A stretch of 64,000 nucleotides of DNA from Thermoanaerobaculia bacterium (GCA_022071945.1 JAJVIN010000039.1:1-64000); one strand, 5' to 3'. Counted from the stretch's first letter, positions 29,094-38,363 are shown. The notes: generated by a model from the letters alone, not told the origin. Numbers and translations are program-made.

Positions 29094-32000
29094 CTAGGCC
29101 CCCTTGCTTCCCCGCAGTCTCTCGAGAGCAATCAGCCTCTGGATGGCGTCGAGGGTCAGCTCGTCTTTCCCGAGCTCCCTCAAGCGCGACCACTCCCGGC
29201 GCAGCTCGAGGGCCAGCGGGAGGGCGAGTGTCCGGAGCCACCCCTCGATCCGCAGGTCGACGAACTCCCGCTTCTCCTCGAGCGTCAACTCGCGCGCGAG
29301 AAGGAGGCGAGAGGCGTCCTCGGCGTCGACGAGGGTCTGCAGGAAAGGCCAGCGGTCGCCCGGCTTCTCGGCGCACAGAGCCGCGAACGAGACGCTCGAC
29401 GTCTCGCGGATGAGTTCTTCCTCTCGAGTCGTCTGACTCTCGTGTTCCTTCGTTTCGTCCCAGCTCTCCGAGTCTTCCGCCAGGTACCGGAGGTACTCCA
29501 TCGCAAAGAGGCACGTCGGAGATACGAGCTCCTCTCGAATCCGGGCGTCGATCCACAGGGCCGCGGCGGCCCTCTGGCACCTCCGTGAGGCAGTTTCGGC
29601 GAGTTTCCGTCCGAAGACGAGTCCGGCGGCCTCCTTGACGAAGAGGGGAAGCTCGCTCGCGACGATCTCGCGGTAGCCGGGGACGTGCCTGTCGAGGAGG
29701 ACGGCCGCCCGCCGGTCCAGGACTCCGAGGTCGCTCGTGACGGCGGGTAGGCCCAGCGTCGTGCAGGCGAGGTTGAAAACGATGGCTCTCGGGAGTGTCA
29801 CGCCCTCGGGCCAGGCATCGCGCAGGTCGCGGTTGTCGGGAAGCGTCTTGCCGCCGCCCCACTCCTCGGGGTATGCGGGGATCGACCGTCCATAGTTGGC
29901 GGATCCCGTCGCCCGGATCCTCACGCGCGTCTGGGGGACCAGGCTTCCGAAGGGCGCGATCAGCGGGGCGATCTTCAGGAGCATCTCGGTGTGGGCCTTC
30001 ACGCCCGCTTCCAGGAGCCTCGCGAGGGCTTCTGCATCGGGGGGTGGAACGGTCGGGCCGTGTTCTCCCAGGCCCGCGCGCCTGGCGGTTTCGGCCCGGA
30101 AGGCCGCCGCGAGGCGCAGGGTCTCCTCGGGGGAGTCGGCACGGATGCCCTGTACCGTGACGCCGTCCGCTCTGGCGAACTGGGAAACGACGCCCGGGTG
30201 CGCCGGATCGAAGCCGCCGCGGAACCCGGCCCGGCCGGCTCCGATCAGAAAGGTGACCTTCGGCGGCGGCTCGGAGACTCGCGCGGCCCGAATTGCCAGC
30301 CGCCGTTCGGCTTCTTCCCGGCCTGCCAGGGCGAGCGTGCAGGCGACATCGGTCGCGATCTTGCCGCTCTGCTCAGCGGTGTCGGACATCGCGACGAAGA
30401 CGCGGATCACGGCCTCGGTTCCCGAAAACGCTGTCCGAAAGATGCCGGGACCGGGCAGGTCTTCCACTCCCACCCCTCGTTCGAGAGCCACGTAGAAGGC
30501 CTCCAGGAGGTCGGGGAGGTGCGAGAGCGCTCCGACGTTCTCGCACAGAGGGACGAGACGGACTCGAGAGGCCTTTGCAAGGAGCTCCTGGCGCCTCGCC
30601 TTCGGAATTCGCTTGGCCAGGAACGCATCGACGCGATCGGGCGGGCCCTCGAGGAGGTTCTTGACGGCCGCGAGGTAGAGCGTGCCGATCTTCACGACGG
30701 CGCCGATCTCGGCCGAGGAGTTCACCTGGGGCACGCTAATCTCATAGATCGCGTTCTGCTTCGGTGCAATCCCGGCCTTCTCGCAGGCGAGGTGGAAGAG
30801 CAGATTCGCGCGGGCGACCGAGGCCAGGATCTTCGAGACCTTCTCTTCGTCTTGCTCGATGAAGGGATTCGGAACCCGGAAGAGAAGGTGCCTGTCCTCG
30901 CCAGGGACGATCCCGTGACGCATCAGCGCCAGGACGACTCTCTCCGGCACATCCAGCCAGTCCGGGCTGATCTGCCGCCCCTCCAGGTCGAGCAGGACCT
31001 CGCTGCACGGCCCCAGGAGGTCCGCGATCGACTCCAGGAACTCATCTCGCGCCTCCATGAGCGGGTGCCATTCGAGGTGAGTGAGAGCAAGGCGGGAACG
31101 GTCCAAGGCTCCCTCGGGCGCGGCGGCCAGCGCCCGGGCCAGCTGTTCGGCCCGGTGGGCGGTCGAGTCGGGATGCTTGGTGGCCGTGAGTCTCAGAGAT
31201 TCGTGTCTGGGGTTCTCGAGAAACCGCTTTCTCTTGGCTGTGAAGGACTTTCGGTCGAGTCCGTCCAGCGCCTCGTATCCCGTGGCCGTGCAGACGCTCT
31301 CCCAGACGGCATCCTCATCGGACTGGGCCGTCGAAGGGACGGGCGCTTTCGCGCTTGCACCGAGTCGCTGCTGGCGCTCGATGCACGTCCGGACCCTGTC
31401 CATGAAGACAGCCAACTCCTTGACGTCCTTCGACCCGTAGGAGAGGCGCTGCCACGTGCCGTACTGGGCGGCGTTGCCCGGCCCGCCCGCGAAGGCCACG
31501 AACGGGATCCCGCCGACGCCGCCCGACAGCAGGAGCTCGAAGGCATCCACCGAGTCCTTGACGACGGCACGCTCGTGTATTCCGTTGCGAAGGCGGTCGA
31601 ACGGTTCCCCGACGAGACCGGGGAAGGCGAGCGGGGAGTAGAAGGTCCCGCCGAAATCCGTCCGCTCGACGCCGAGATGCCGAATCTCATCGGCGGCCCG
31701 CAGCATGAAATCGCGGCGCTCGCGCATGTACGGGGACGGCCTCCGGAGACCGGCGAGCGGACTCTGCAGCGCGGCCAGAGCCCAGTCCTGAGCGAGCGTC
31801 GAGGGTGTGGCGACAAGCCAGGCCGAGAGGTTCGCCAGGATCTCGCGGGCCCGCACGCCGTTCGTCTTGATCTGATCCGAGATGACGAGCCAGCAGGCGC
31901 GAGCCCCGGTCGAGGCCCCGAACATGTCCATTTTCGAGAGGCCCGAGAGCGACACGACCCAGTCGCGCCATTCCGGGCGCGCGAAGGCCGGATTGACGAA

Positions 32001-32699
32001 CCACCCGGCGTAGTCGAGCCGCTGGTAGACGGAGTCGTAAAGAACGTACGCCCGGTGCCGGACCGCCACGGCGACGAGCTCTTCGACGAGGGCCCGCGGG
32101 TACACGCGTCCCGTGGGGTTGTGCGGGTTGTTGAGGATGACGGACGAAACGCCCCCCCTGGCGAGGAGCTTCTCCAGGGCCGCCGGGTCGGGGAGGAAGT
32201 CCGGTGCCGAGGTCGGCAGCTCGATGATGTGCTTGCCGGCGCGCTCGATGAACCAGTCGTATTCCCAGCTCGGCCTCGGAACGACCACTCCCGAGCCGTC
32301 CTGGCCGAGGACCTCGAGGACAAAAGCCAGTCCCGCACGGGTTCCCGGCGTGAAGAGCACCTCATCCGGAAGGAACCGGACCTCCGAATCCGGATAGTCG
32401 AGGAGACCGTCCCTGTTGAAGAACTCCGCGACCTCGCTCCTGACGTCCATCCGGCCGACAGCCGGGCCGTAGCTGTGAACGGTGTTCCTCGTGATGCGCT
32501 GGGCGGCCCTGACGACCTCGGGGTGCGGGGCGAAGTCGGCGTTCTTGTAGTCGCCCTGCGTCAGGTCGAGGGCTCCCTCCTGCTGGACGCGTCTCGCAAA
32601 GAAGCGGACGAAGGGCTCTGGTGTGGAGAGGGCAGAGGCAGAGAGACCAGCAACAGAAGGCGAGCGGCGCGGCGTTTTCAGAGGTCGAGGACCGGTCAT
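29094..32699 (-). CDS. fusion protein: class I/II PLP aminotransferase (N-term) + archaeal-type phosphoenolpyruvate-carboxylase-like region (C-term)
   Basis: Single ORF (1216 aa from GTG 32744; ATG at 32699). AT: NNPHNPTG, VLYDSVYQRLDY, SLSGLSKM, WQRLSYG. PEPC-like: TKHPDS, LFRVPNPFIEQDEEK, IYEISVPQVNSSAE, FVAMSDTAEQSG, IGAGRAGFRGGFDPAHP, TLPRAIVFNLACTTLGLP. Confidence 0.8.
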   Translation of the reverse strand: MTGPRPLKTPRRSPSVAGLSASALSTPEPFVRFFARRVQQEGALDLTQGDYKNADFAPHPEVVRAAQRITRNTVHSYGPAVGRMDVRSEVAEFFNRDGLLDYPDSEVRFLPDEVLFTPGTRAGLAFVLEVLGQDGSGVVVPRPSWEYDWFIERAGKHIIELPTSAPDFLPDPAALEKLLARGGVSSVILNNPHNPTGRVYPRALVEELVAVAVRHRAYVLYDSVYQRLDYAGWFVNPAFARPEWRDWVVSLSGLSKMDMFGASTGARACWLVISDQIKTNGVRAREILANLSAWLVATPSTLAQDWALAALQSPLAGLRRPSPYMRERRDFMLRAADEIRHLGVERTDFGGTFYSPLAFPGLVGEPFDRLRNGIHERAVVKDSVDAFELLLSGGVGGIPFVAFAGGPGNAAQYGTWQRLSYGSKDVKELAVFMDRVRTCIERQQRLGASAKAPVPSTAQSDEDAVWESVCTATGYEALDGLDRKSFTAKRKRFLENPRHESLRLTATKHPDSTAHRAEQLARALAAAPEGALDRSRLALTHLEWHPLMEARDEFLESIADLLGPCSEVLLDLEGRQISPDWLDVPERVVLALMRHGIVPGEDRHLLFRVPNPFIEQDEEKVSKILASVARANLLFHLACEKAGIAPKQNAIYEISVPQVNSSAEIGAVVKIGTLYLAAVKNLLEGPPDRVDAFLAKRIPKARRQELLAKASRVRLVPLCENVGALSHLPDLLEAFYVALERGVGVEDLPGPGIFRTAFSGTEAVIRVFVAMSDTAEQSGKIATDVACTLALAGREEAERRLAIRAARVSEPPPKVTFLIGAGRAGFRGGFDPAHPGVVSQFARADGVTVQGIRADSPEETLRLAAAFRAETARRAGLGEHGPTVPPPDAEALARLLEAGVKAHTEMLLKIAPLIAPFGSLVPQTRVRIRATGSANYGRSIPAYPEEWGGGKTLPDNRDLRDAWPEGVTLPRAIVFNLACTTLGLPAVTSDLGVLDRRAAVLLDRHVPGYREIVASELPLFVKEAAGLVFGRKLAETASRRCQRAAAALWIDARIREELVSPTCLFAMEYLRYLAEDSESWDETKEHESQTTREEELIRETSSVSFAALCAEKPGDRWPFLQTLVDAEDASRLLLARELTLEEKREFVDLRIEGWLRTLALPLALELRREWSRLRELGKDELTLDAIQRLIALERLRGSKGA

Positions 32700-32782
32700 C
32701 AAGCCGGCGATTCTCGCACGCCGGCAAGAGAACGAAAGGACCACTTTCCGAGAAGGGCGAGCTGCTTCTCCCGCCGCCCCGC

Positions 32783-32807
32783 GGGAGGAGGCGGCGAGCC
32801 TCCTCCC
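32783..32807 (-). terminator. strong hairpin downstream of coiled-coil lipoprotein gene (no T-tract)
   Basis: GGGAGGAGGC / GCCTCCTCCC perfect 10-bp stem, 5-nt loop; overlaps alternative stem CTCCCGC/GCGGGAG (32768-32774/32781-32787). Confidence 0.45.
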
Positions 32808-32822
32808 TTCGCGGAATTCAGA

Positions 32823-33785
32823 TCAGTCCGGAATCATGACGACGAGGTACTTGCTGCCCTGCCAGAACTTCGCCGTGTCGGTCACTTTCAAGACCGTGCC
32901 TCCCTCGGGCGTGGGTACGAGCTCGTAGCTGTCCCTGGGGTGGTCCGAGAGCACCTTGAGCTTCTTGATCGCAGTGCCGATGGAGAACTCGGTCTCGGTC
33001 CGGATGTCGATCTCCCTAAAGAGTTCCGGATCGAACTTCCCGGTGCGGAGCCAGCTCCCTCCCAGACCGAGGACGTCGCCCTTCTTCTCGATCAGGCCCT
33101 TCTCACGCAGCGTGGCCTTCTTGGCGACCGTGACGTAGGCCTTGTTGATTTCCTTGGTCTGCGTGTCGATGACGCCTTCTTTTTCCTTGATGACGCCCGC
33201 TTGCTCCTCGACGGTCTGGGTCAGATTCAAGACCTTCACCTCGAGTTCGGCGATGAGCTTGCTCTTTTCCTCGAGCGAAGCGCGAAGGACCTCGGTCAGA
33301 CGCTCCATCGAGGTCACCTTGCCTTCGAGCTCGAGGTTCTTCTTGCCGGCTTCCTCGGCCTTGGCGATCGCCGCCTTGCGCTCCTTCTCGAGCTTGGCGA
33401 GCTTCTCGAGGTTGGACTTCACCGCCGCGCGAATCGTCGCGATCTCGGCCTTCAGCTGATCACGGCGGCTGCTCTGCGGCTGACCCTCTTGCATGATCTC
33501 GAGCGAGCTCTTGATGATCGCGAGTTCCTTGCCCCTGAGGTCCTCGAGGCTCTTCTGGACGTCGTCCAGGGTCGCCTGCATCTCGGCGGTCTCGATACCA
33601 GCCGTGGCGACCTGGGTCTCGAGCTGCTTCTTTTCCTCGGTCAGCTTGGCCTTTTCGGTCTTCAGCTGCTCGGCCTCTTTCTTGTAGCAAGCGGGCGCGG
33701 CGATGATGACGAAGAGGGCCAGAAAGGCCGCTGAGAAACGGAACCGGCTGCTTCCGATCCGGGTTTGCGTGTCGTGTGCGTTCAT
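32823..33785 (-). CDS. coiled-coil protein with N-terminal signal/lipobox-like segment
   Basis: FSAAFLALFVIIAAPACYKKEAEQLKTEKAKLTEEKKQLE; long Glu/Lys-rich heptad region. Confidence 0.7.
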   Translation of the reverse strand: MNAHDTQTRIGSSRFRFSAAFLALFVIIAAPACYKKEAEQLKTEKAKLTEEKKQLETQVATAGIETAEMQATLDDVQKSLEDLRGKELAIIKSSLEIMQEGQPQSSRRDQLKAEIATIRAAVKSNLEKLAKLEKERKAAIAKAEEAGKKNLELEGKVTSMERLTEVLRASLEEKSKLIAELEVKVLNLTQTVEEQAGVIKEKEGVIDTQTKEINKAYVTVAKKATLREKGLIEKKGDVLGLGGSWLRTGKFDPELFREIDIRTETEFSIGTAIKKLKVLSDHPRDSYELVPTPEGGTVLKVTDTAKFWQGSKYLVVMIPD

Positions 33786-33833
33786 GAAACGGAATCGTAG
33801 AAGGCAAGACGGCCAAAGGACAAGCGAAACCCG

Positions 33834-34754
33834 TCAGGAGGGCTCTTCCGGGGTGTTGCCGAGCCGCCGTTTTGGCCAGATCGTCAGGATGGTCCCCGCC
33901 CCGATGAAGAGCCCGCCGATCAGGGTCGCGGGACCGGGTTTCTCTCCGAGCACGATGCGGGCGAGGGCCGTCGCGAAGAGGGGCTGGATGAAGACGAAGA
34001 ACGCCGTGGTGGAGGCGCTCGTGTGGGTGAGGGCCCACGCGTTGAGCGCGTAAGTCGCCGCCGTGGCCAGGACCACGATCCCCGCGACCGCCCACCAGGC
34101 TTTGGCCGAGACCGACAGGAAATCGAGCTTTGCGAGGGAAGGCAGTGCGACGATGAGGATCGGAAAGGTGCCGTAGCGGAACACCCGGGCGATGAAGTCG
34201 AGCGCGGGACGGCGGGCGAGAACACGGCGCGACGCCACGAGGTAGGCCGAGTAGAAGACGGTGTTCAGTGTCAGAAACAGATCACCCAGAAGGCCCCTCA
34301 ATCCAAACCGAAGACTGCCAAGATCGAGGAGCGTGACGACACCCGCCGCCGCGAGCGGGATTCCGAGGACCTTCCGAAGGCGAAAAGGCTCGGCTCCCGT
34401 CATCAGGGCAATGGCCAAGGTGAAAACGGGAATCGTCATGACGAGGACGGTCGCGTTCGTGGCCGTCGAAAGCGACAGGCCAACGATGAAAAGGATCTGG
34501 TTCGCGACAATGCCCATGAGAGAGAGGACGATCAGGACTCGGCGCTCCTTCGGATCGGGAGCGGGAGTCTCGGGGAGAACGAGCCTTGCCACGATCGAGA
34601 GCAAGAGGCTTCCGAAGACCGCGCGGAAGCTCGCCAGGACGAGCGGGGGCATCTCGGCCAGTGCTACTTTCCCCAGGACCGGAAAGAGGCTGAAGAGGAT
34701 CTGAACGACGAAGAGCGCGGCAATCGCCCCGCGCTCGTGCTTCCTTTCCGGAAT
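33834..34754 (-). CDS. EamA/DMT-family transporter (start uncertain; ORF track start 34652 truncates TM1)
   Basis: ORF is open upstream: RGAIAALFVVQILFSLFPVLGKVALAEMPPLVLASFRAVFGSLLLS; no ATG/GTG/TTG in the plausible start region. Confidence 0.75.
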   Translation of the reverse strand: MPERKHERGAIAALFVVQILFSLFPVLGKVALAEMPPLVLASFRAVFGSLLLSIVARLVLPETPAPDPKERRVLIVLSLMGIVANQILFIVGLSLSTATNATVLVMTIPVFTLAIALMTGAEPFRLRKVLGIPLAAAGVVTLLDLGSLRFGLRGLLGDLFLTLNTVFYSAYLVASRRVLARRPALDFIARVFRYGTFPILIVALPSLAKLDFLSVSAKAWWAVAGIVVLATAATYALNAWALTHTSASTTAFFVFIQPLFATALARIVLGEKPGPATLIGGLFIGAGTILTIWPKRRLGNTPEEPS

Positions 34755-35758
34755 CAGGGGGCCGGCCTCGGCCGGGGGAGCGTCCGGACCTGCGTCGAAA
34801 CGGGAGCTGGCTCCGCCACAACCTCGACTTCAGTTCCTTCGGCAGCCGCTTCCCGCTTGACGTACCCGAGAGCGGCGCGAAGGGAGCCGTCGATGGAAAG
34901 GGCCGCGCTGGTCACCTTTCCCACGGGTTCCCCGGCGCGAGTGATGGCCGCCCCCGGCAACGGGGCGCAGGTGGCGGGAAGCAGGAACTGCACGAGATGA
35001 CGGTTCACGTGGCCGTAGGCCTTGAGCCGGGCAACGGTCTCCTGCCCGATGTAGCAACCCTTGCTGTACGAGACCGCCGTCCTGTTCAGGCCGGCCTCGT
35101 CGGGCAGGACGGTCTCGTCGAGATCGAATCCCCAGCGAGGGATCCCCGCGTGGATGCGAGCCGCCTCCAGGGAAGCCTCTGGCAGCTCGGCACAACCTGC
35201 GGAAAGCAGCTTCTTCCGGACCGCGCCGGCGTCCGCGGCAGGCACCCGGAGATCGAATCCGGGTTCGATTCCCCTGTCCAGGCGCACGAGAGTCGCACGA
35301 GCCTCTCCGAGGTCCACCGCCATGTGCTGGTAGGGCATCGCGGGAAGGTCCGCCAACCCAAGAAGACCGAGGATCCGCTCAGTCTCGGGCCCGGCGAGAT
35401 GGAAGACCTCCTCGGTGCCCGTCTCGTCCCGGATCTCGACCGGGGAGAAGGGGCCGTACTTACCGAGAAGCTCGGCAAGCCGGGGACGGAGCGACGGCTC
35501 GGCATCCAGTTCGAGCCAGCCAGGCAGGGCGAGGACCACGAGGTCCGCGAGCATCTTGCCCTTCGGGGTCAGCCATGCCGCGTGACAGCCGGCGCCGGGC
35601 GAGAGCTTCTTGACGTCGTTCGTGACCAGTCCGTTGAGGAACGCCGCGCGCTCGGCGCCCGCAATCCTGAAGAGAGCCCTGTTTCTCAGAATCCAGAAGC
35701 CAGCGCCGACGGCCAGCGGGGAGACGGTGAGGGGGGGAGACGTCATGGACGTGATCAC
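34754..35758 (-). CDS. ygfZ: folate-binding YgfZ/GcvT-like protein (Fe-S maintenance)
   Basis: FLNGLVTNDVKKLSPGAGCHAAWLTPKGKMLADL and signature YSKGCYIGQETVARLKAYGHVNR. Confidence 0.88.
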   Translation of the reverse strand: MITSMTSPPLTVSPLAVGAGFWILRNRALFRIAGAERAAFLNGLVTNDVKKLSPGAGCHAAWLTPKGKMLADLVVLALPGWLELDAEPSLRPRLAELLGKYGPFSPVEIRDETGTEEVFHLAGPETERILGLLGLADLPAMPYQHMAVDLGEARATLVRLDRGIEPGFDLRVPAADAGAVRKKLLSAGCAELPEASLEAARIHAGIPRWGFDLDETVLPDEAGLNRTAVSYSKGCYIGQETVARLKAYGHVNRHLVQFLLPATCAPLPGAAITRAGEPVGKVTSAALSIDGSLRAALGYVKREAAAEGTEVEVVAEPAPVSTQVRTLPRPRPAP

Positions 35759-35821
35759 TCTCGTACGTTTAGAATTCGCTGTCGCAGCGCATTCCGCTGA
35801 AATGGAAAGTAGAGATTTCGG

Positions 35822-36757
35822 ATGACATCACCAACATTCCGGCGCCGCCGGGGCACGGGACGTTCCCGGGCCACCGCGGCGGCTGAAAGCCCCCAAGAAT
35901 ACGCCGCCGTGCCCGAGCCCGAGCCCCCGGTGACCCTCTTGCCGCCCCAGTTCTCCCTGGAAGGGATGGTGACCTCGCCTCCCGCCTCGAACATGTCCCA
36001 GGAAGAGCAGCGGCTCGCGCTCTTCATCGACATCGAGAATGTCGTCATCGGGTTGCGGGAGTCCGGCCACGCCAAGTTCGACGTCAAGCTACTGATTTCG
36101 CGGCTCCTGGAAAAGGGAAAGATCGTGATCAAGCGCGCCTACGCGGACTGGACGCGCTACGCCGAGTACAAGCGATCCTTTCACGAGGCCGCCTTCGAGC
36201 TCATCGAGATCCCCCGGACGAACCTGGCCGGCAAGAACTCCGCCGACATCCGGATGGTCGTGGACGCGATGGACCTCGCCTCGAACAAGGAGCACGTCAA
36301 CGTCTTCGTGATCGGCTCGGGCGATTCCGACTTTTCTCCGCTCGTGTCGAAGCTGAAGGAGAACAACAAGACAGTCCTCGGTTTCGGCGTCAAGGGATCG
36401 ACGTCGGAGCTCCTGATCGAGAACTGCGACGAGTTCATCTACTACGAAGACCTGGTTCGTGAGCGGACCCGGGTGCCCGTCGTCGCCGGCATCCCGGAGA
36501 AGACGGCCGAGGCGTTCTCGCTGCTCGTCGAGTCGATCATGGCTCTCAAGCGCGAGAACAAGGAGATCCTCTGGGGCTCGATGGTCAAGCAGACCATGCA
36601 GAGAAAGAACCCGAGCTTCAACGAGTCCTACTACGGATTCCGGACCTTTTCCGAGCTTCTCGAGGCGGCCGAACGGTTCAAGCTCATCGCCCTCAGGCGG
36701 GATTCCAAGAGCGGCTCTTACGTCGTGGCCGGGTTCGGAGCCGGAGGGGGCGGTTGA
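35822..36757 (+). CDS. NYN-domain (PIN-like) putative RNase with C-terminal OST-HTH/LOTUS-like domain
   Basis: RLALFIDIENVVIG, NSADIRMVVDAMDLA, FVIGSGDSDFSPLVSKLKENNKTVLGFGVKGSTSELLIENCDEFIYYEDL; C-term WGSMVKQTMQRKNPSFNESYYGFRTFSELLEAAERF. Confidence 0.85.
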   Translation: MTSPTFRRRRGTGRSRATAAAESPQEYAAVPEPEPPVTLLPPQFSLEGMVTSPPASNMSQEEQRLALFIDIENVVIGLRESGHAKFDVKLLISRLLEKGKIVIKRAYADWTRYAEYKRSFHEAAFELIEIPRTNLAGKNSADIRMVVDAMDLASNKEHVNVFVIGSGDSDFSPLVSKLKENNKTVLGFGVKGSTSELLIENCDEFIYYEDLVRERTRVPVVAGIPEKTAEAFSLLVESIMALKRENKEILWGSMVKQTMQRKNPSFNESYYGFRTFSELLEAAERFKLIALRRDSKSGSYVVAGFGAGGGG

Positions 36758-37326
36758 CCCTTCGGAGAGGACCCGCCCCTTGGAATGTGGAAAATAGAGA
36801 GATCCTGGCGGATCACAGGGTCTTCCGGGTGCGCAAGGACGTTTGCCGTTCACCGAAGACCTCGCGGCTGCACGAGTTCTTCGTCCTCGAGGGCTCGGAC
36901 TGGATCAACGTCGTGGCCACGACCGTGGATGACCAGATCGTCCTGATTCGCCAGTTCCGGCACGGCGCCGGCGAGGTCACGCTCGAGATCCCGGGCGGCT
37001 CGGTCGATCCGTCGGATTCCTCTCCTCTCGAAGCTGCGCGGCGCGAGCTTCTCGAGGAAACGGGATTTGCGTCCGATCACTGGGTGGAGATCGGAAGGGT
37101 CAACCCGAATCCGGCGATCCAGGCCAACACGTGCCACACGTTCCTGGCGAGAAACGCCGTGAAGGTCGCCGAGCCCGCCCTCGACGGGACCGAGGACATA
37201 GAAGTCGAGCTGTTCCAGGTCTCGGAGCTCGATTCCCTTGTCCAAGAAGGTCACATCACGCACGCTCTCGTCCTCGCGGCCCTGCATTTCTTCCGCGTCG
37301 GCCCGAGCGGAGCCTCGCGAGCGTGA
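36754..37326 (+). CDS. Nudix hydrolase (ADP-ribose pyrophosphatase-like)
   Basis: Nudix box GGSVDPSDSSPLEAARRELLEETGF (variant spacing); TTG start overlaps upstream stop. Confidence 0.82.
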   Translation: MTLRRGPAPWNVENREILADHRVFRVRKDVCRSPKTSRLHEFFVLEGSDWINVVATTVDDQIVLIRQFRHGAGEVTLEIPGGSVDPSDSSPLEAARRELLEETGFASDHWVEIGRVNPNPAIQANTCHTFLARNAVKVAEPALDGTEDIEVELFQVSELDSLVQEGHITHALVLAALHFFRVGPSGASRA

Positions 37327-37970
37327 TCCCCTCGACGAGCCGGGTTCACCCCCTCCTTCTGGATGGCCCGGCCGGGGCTCTGGAGTCGACGCTGCGAGAG
37401 CCGGACCGGGTCCTCGGCGCCGCCGTCGTCGCGCATCCGCACCCGCTCTTCGGAGGCACGATGCACACGAAGGTCGTGAGCCGCGCGTCTCGCCTCCTGG
37501 CGGACCGTTTGAAACTCCTCACGCTCCGATTCAACTTCAGGGGAGTGGGAGCCTCGGCAGGGGTGCACGACAACGGACGGGGCGAGGTGGATGACCTCGT
37601 GGCGGCGGCTCGCTTCGTGCGGGGGAGGAACCCCGAGGGACCCTTCGTTCTCGGCGGATTCTCCTTCGGCTCGATGTGCGCGGTCGGGGCGGCTCCTATG
37701 GTGATGCCCGATGTGCTTTTCCTACTGGGGCTCCCTCTCCGTCGCTACCAGGTTCTCGGGCTGGCGGAACTCCCGGATGTTCCCGTGGTCCTGATTCAGG
37801 GGGAGAAAGACGAGTTCGGGGGGGCGGAAGACGTCGGCCCGCTCGCGGAGCGGTGGGACTGGATCTTAAGGATCGTGCCCGGGGCGGATCACTTCTTCAC
37901 CGGCGACCTCGACCGTTTCGAAAGCGCCGCCCTTTCCGGACTGAACGAAGCGATCGGGCGGCTCGGGTGA
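37323..37970 (+). CDS. alpha/beta hydrolase
   Basis: AHPHPLFGGTMHTKVV, RFNFRGVGAS, GFSFGSMCA nucleophile elbow; GTG at 37323. Confidence 0.82.
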   Translation: MIPSTSRVHPLLLDGPAGALESTLREPDRVLGAAVVAHPHPLFGGTMHTKVVSRASRLLADRLKLLTLRFNFRGVGASAGVHDNGRGEVDDLVAAARFVRGRNPEGPFVLGGFSFGSMCAVGAAPMVMPDVLFLLGLPLRRYQVLGLAELPDVPVVLIQGEKDEFGGAEDVGPLAERWDWILRIVPGADHFFTGDLDRFESAALSGLNEAIGRLG

Positions 37971-38350
37971 AGCCACCCTCCGCGCGATTCGCCCTGGTCG
38001 CTCTCTTCTTTGCGGGAGCCCTGGCCGTTTCGTACATCATCATCTTCGCCTTCTATGTGGCCGGTCTCTTCGGCGACGGCTCCTCCGTCTCCGTCGAGAC
38101 CTGGGAGCGGACTCTGAAGGCGACCGTCCTCCTCGGGACGCCCCTGGCTGCCTTCCTCGTTCTCGGCGTCCTCGCGTGGGCTGACCGATGGATCGGCGGC
38201 CTCATGCCGTGGGGTGCCGGGGCGATCGCCATCCTGATCCTGGCCAGAAGAGACGCGGGGATCTTCGGCTGGTTCGATCTCTTCTGGATCGTGCCGCTCC
38301 TGTTCGGTGCCTGGTACTTCGGGCACAGAGCCGAGCCACCGCCCGAGTGA
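37967..38350 (+). CDS. small membrane protein
   Basis: GTG at 37967; KPPSARFALVALFFAGALAVSYIIIFAFYVAG; several hydrophobic helices; overlaps upstream stop. Confidence 0.6.
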   Translation: MKPPSARFALVALFFAGALAVSYIIIFAFYVAGLFGDGSSVSVETWERTLKATVLLGTPLAAFLVLGVLAWADRWIGGLMPWGAGAIAILILARRDAGIFGWFDLFWIVPLLFGAWYFGHRAEPPPE

Positions 38351-38363
38351 GGTTTTGCCCCGG

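Noticed and set aside
29991-33734. 1247-aa plus-strand ORF antisense to the aminotransferase-PEPC gene
   Set aside because: Arg/Glu/Gly-rich translation without recognisable domains; typical open antisense frame in high-GC DNA. The minus-strand ORF carries ordered catalytic motifs.
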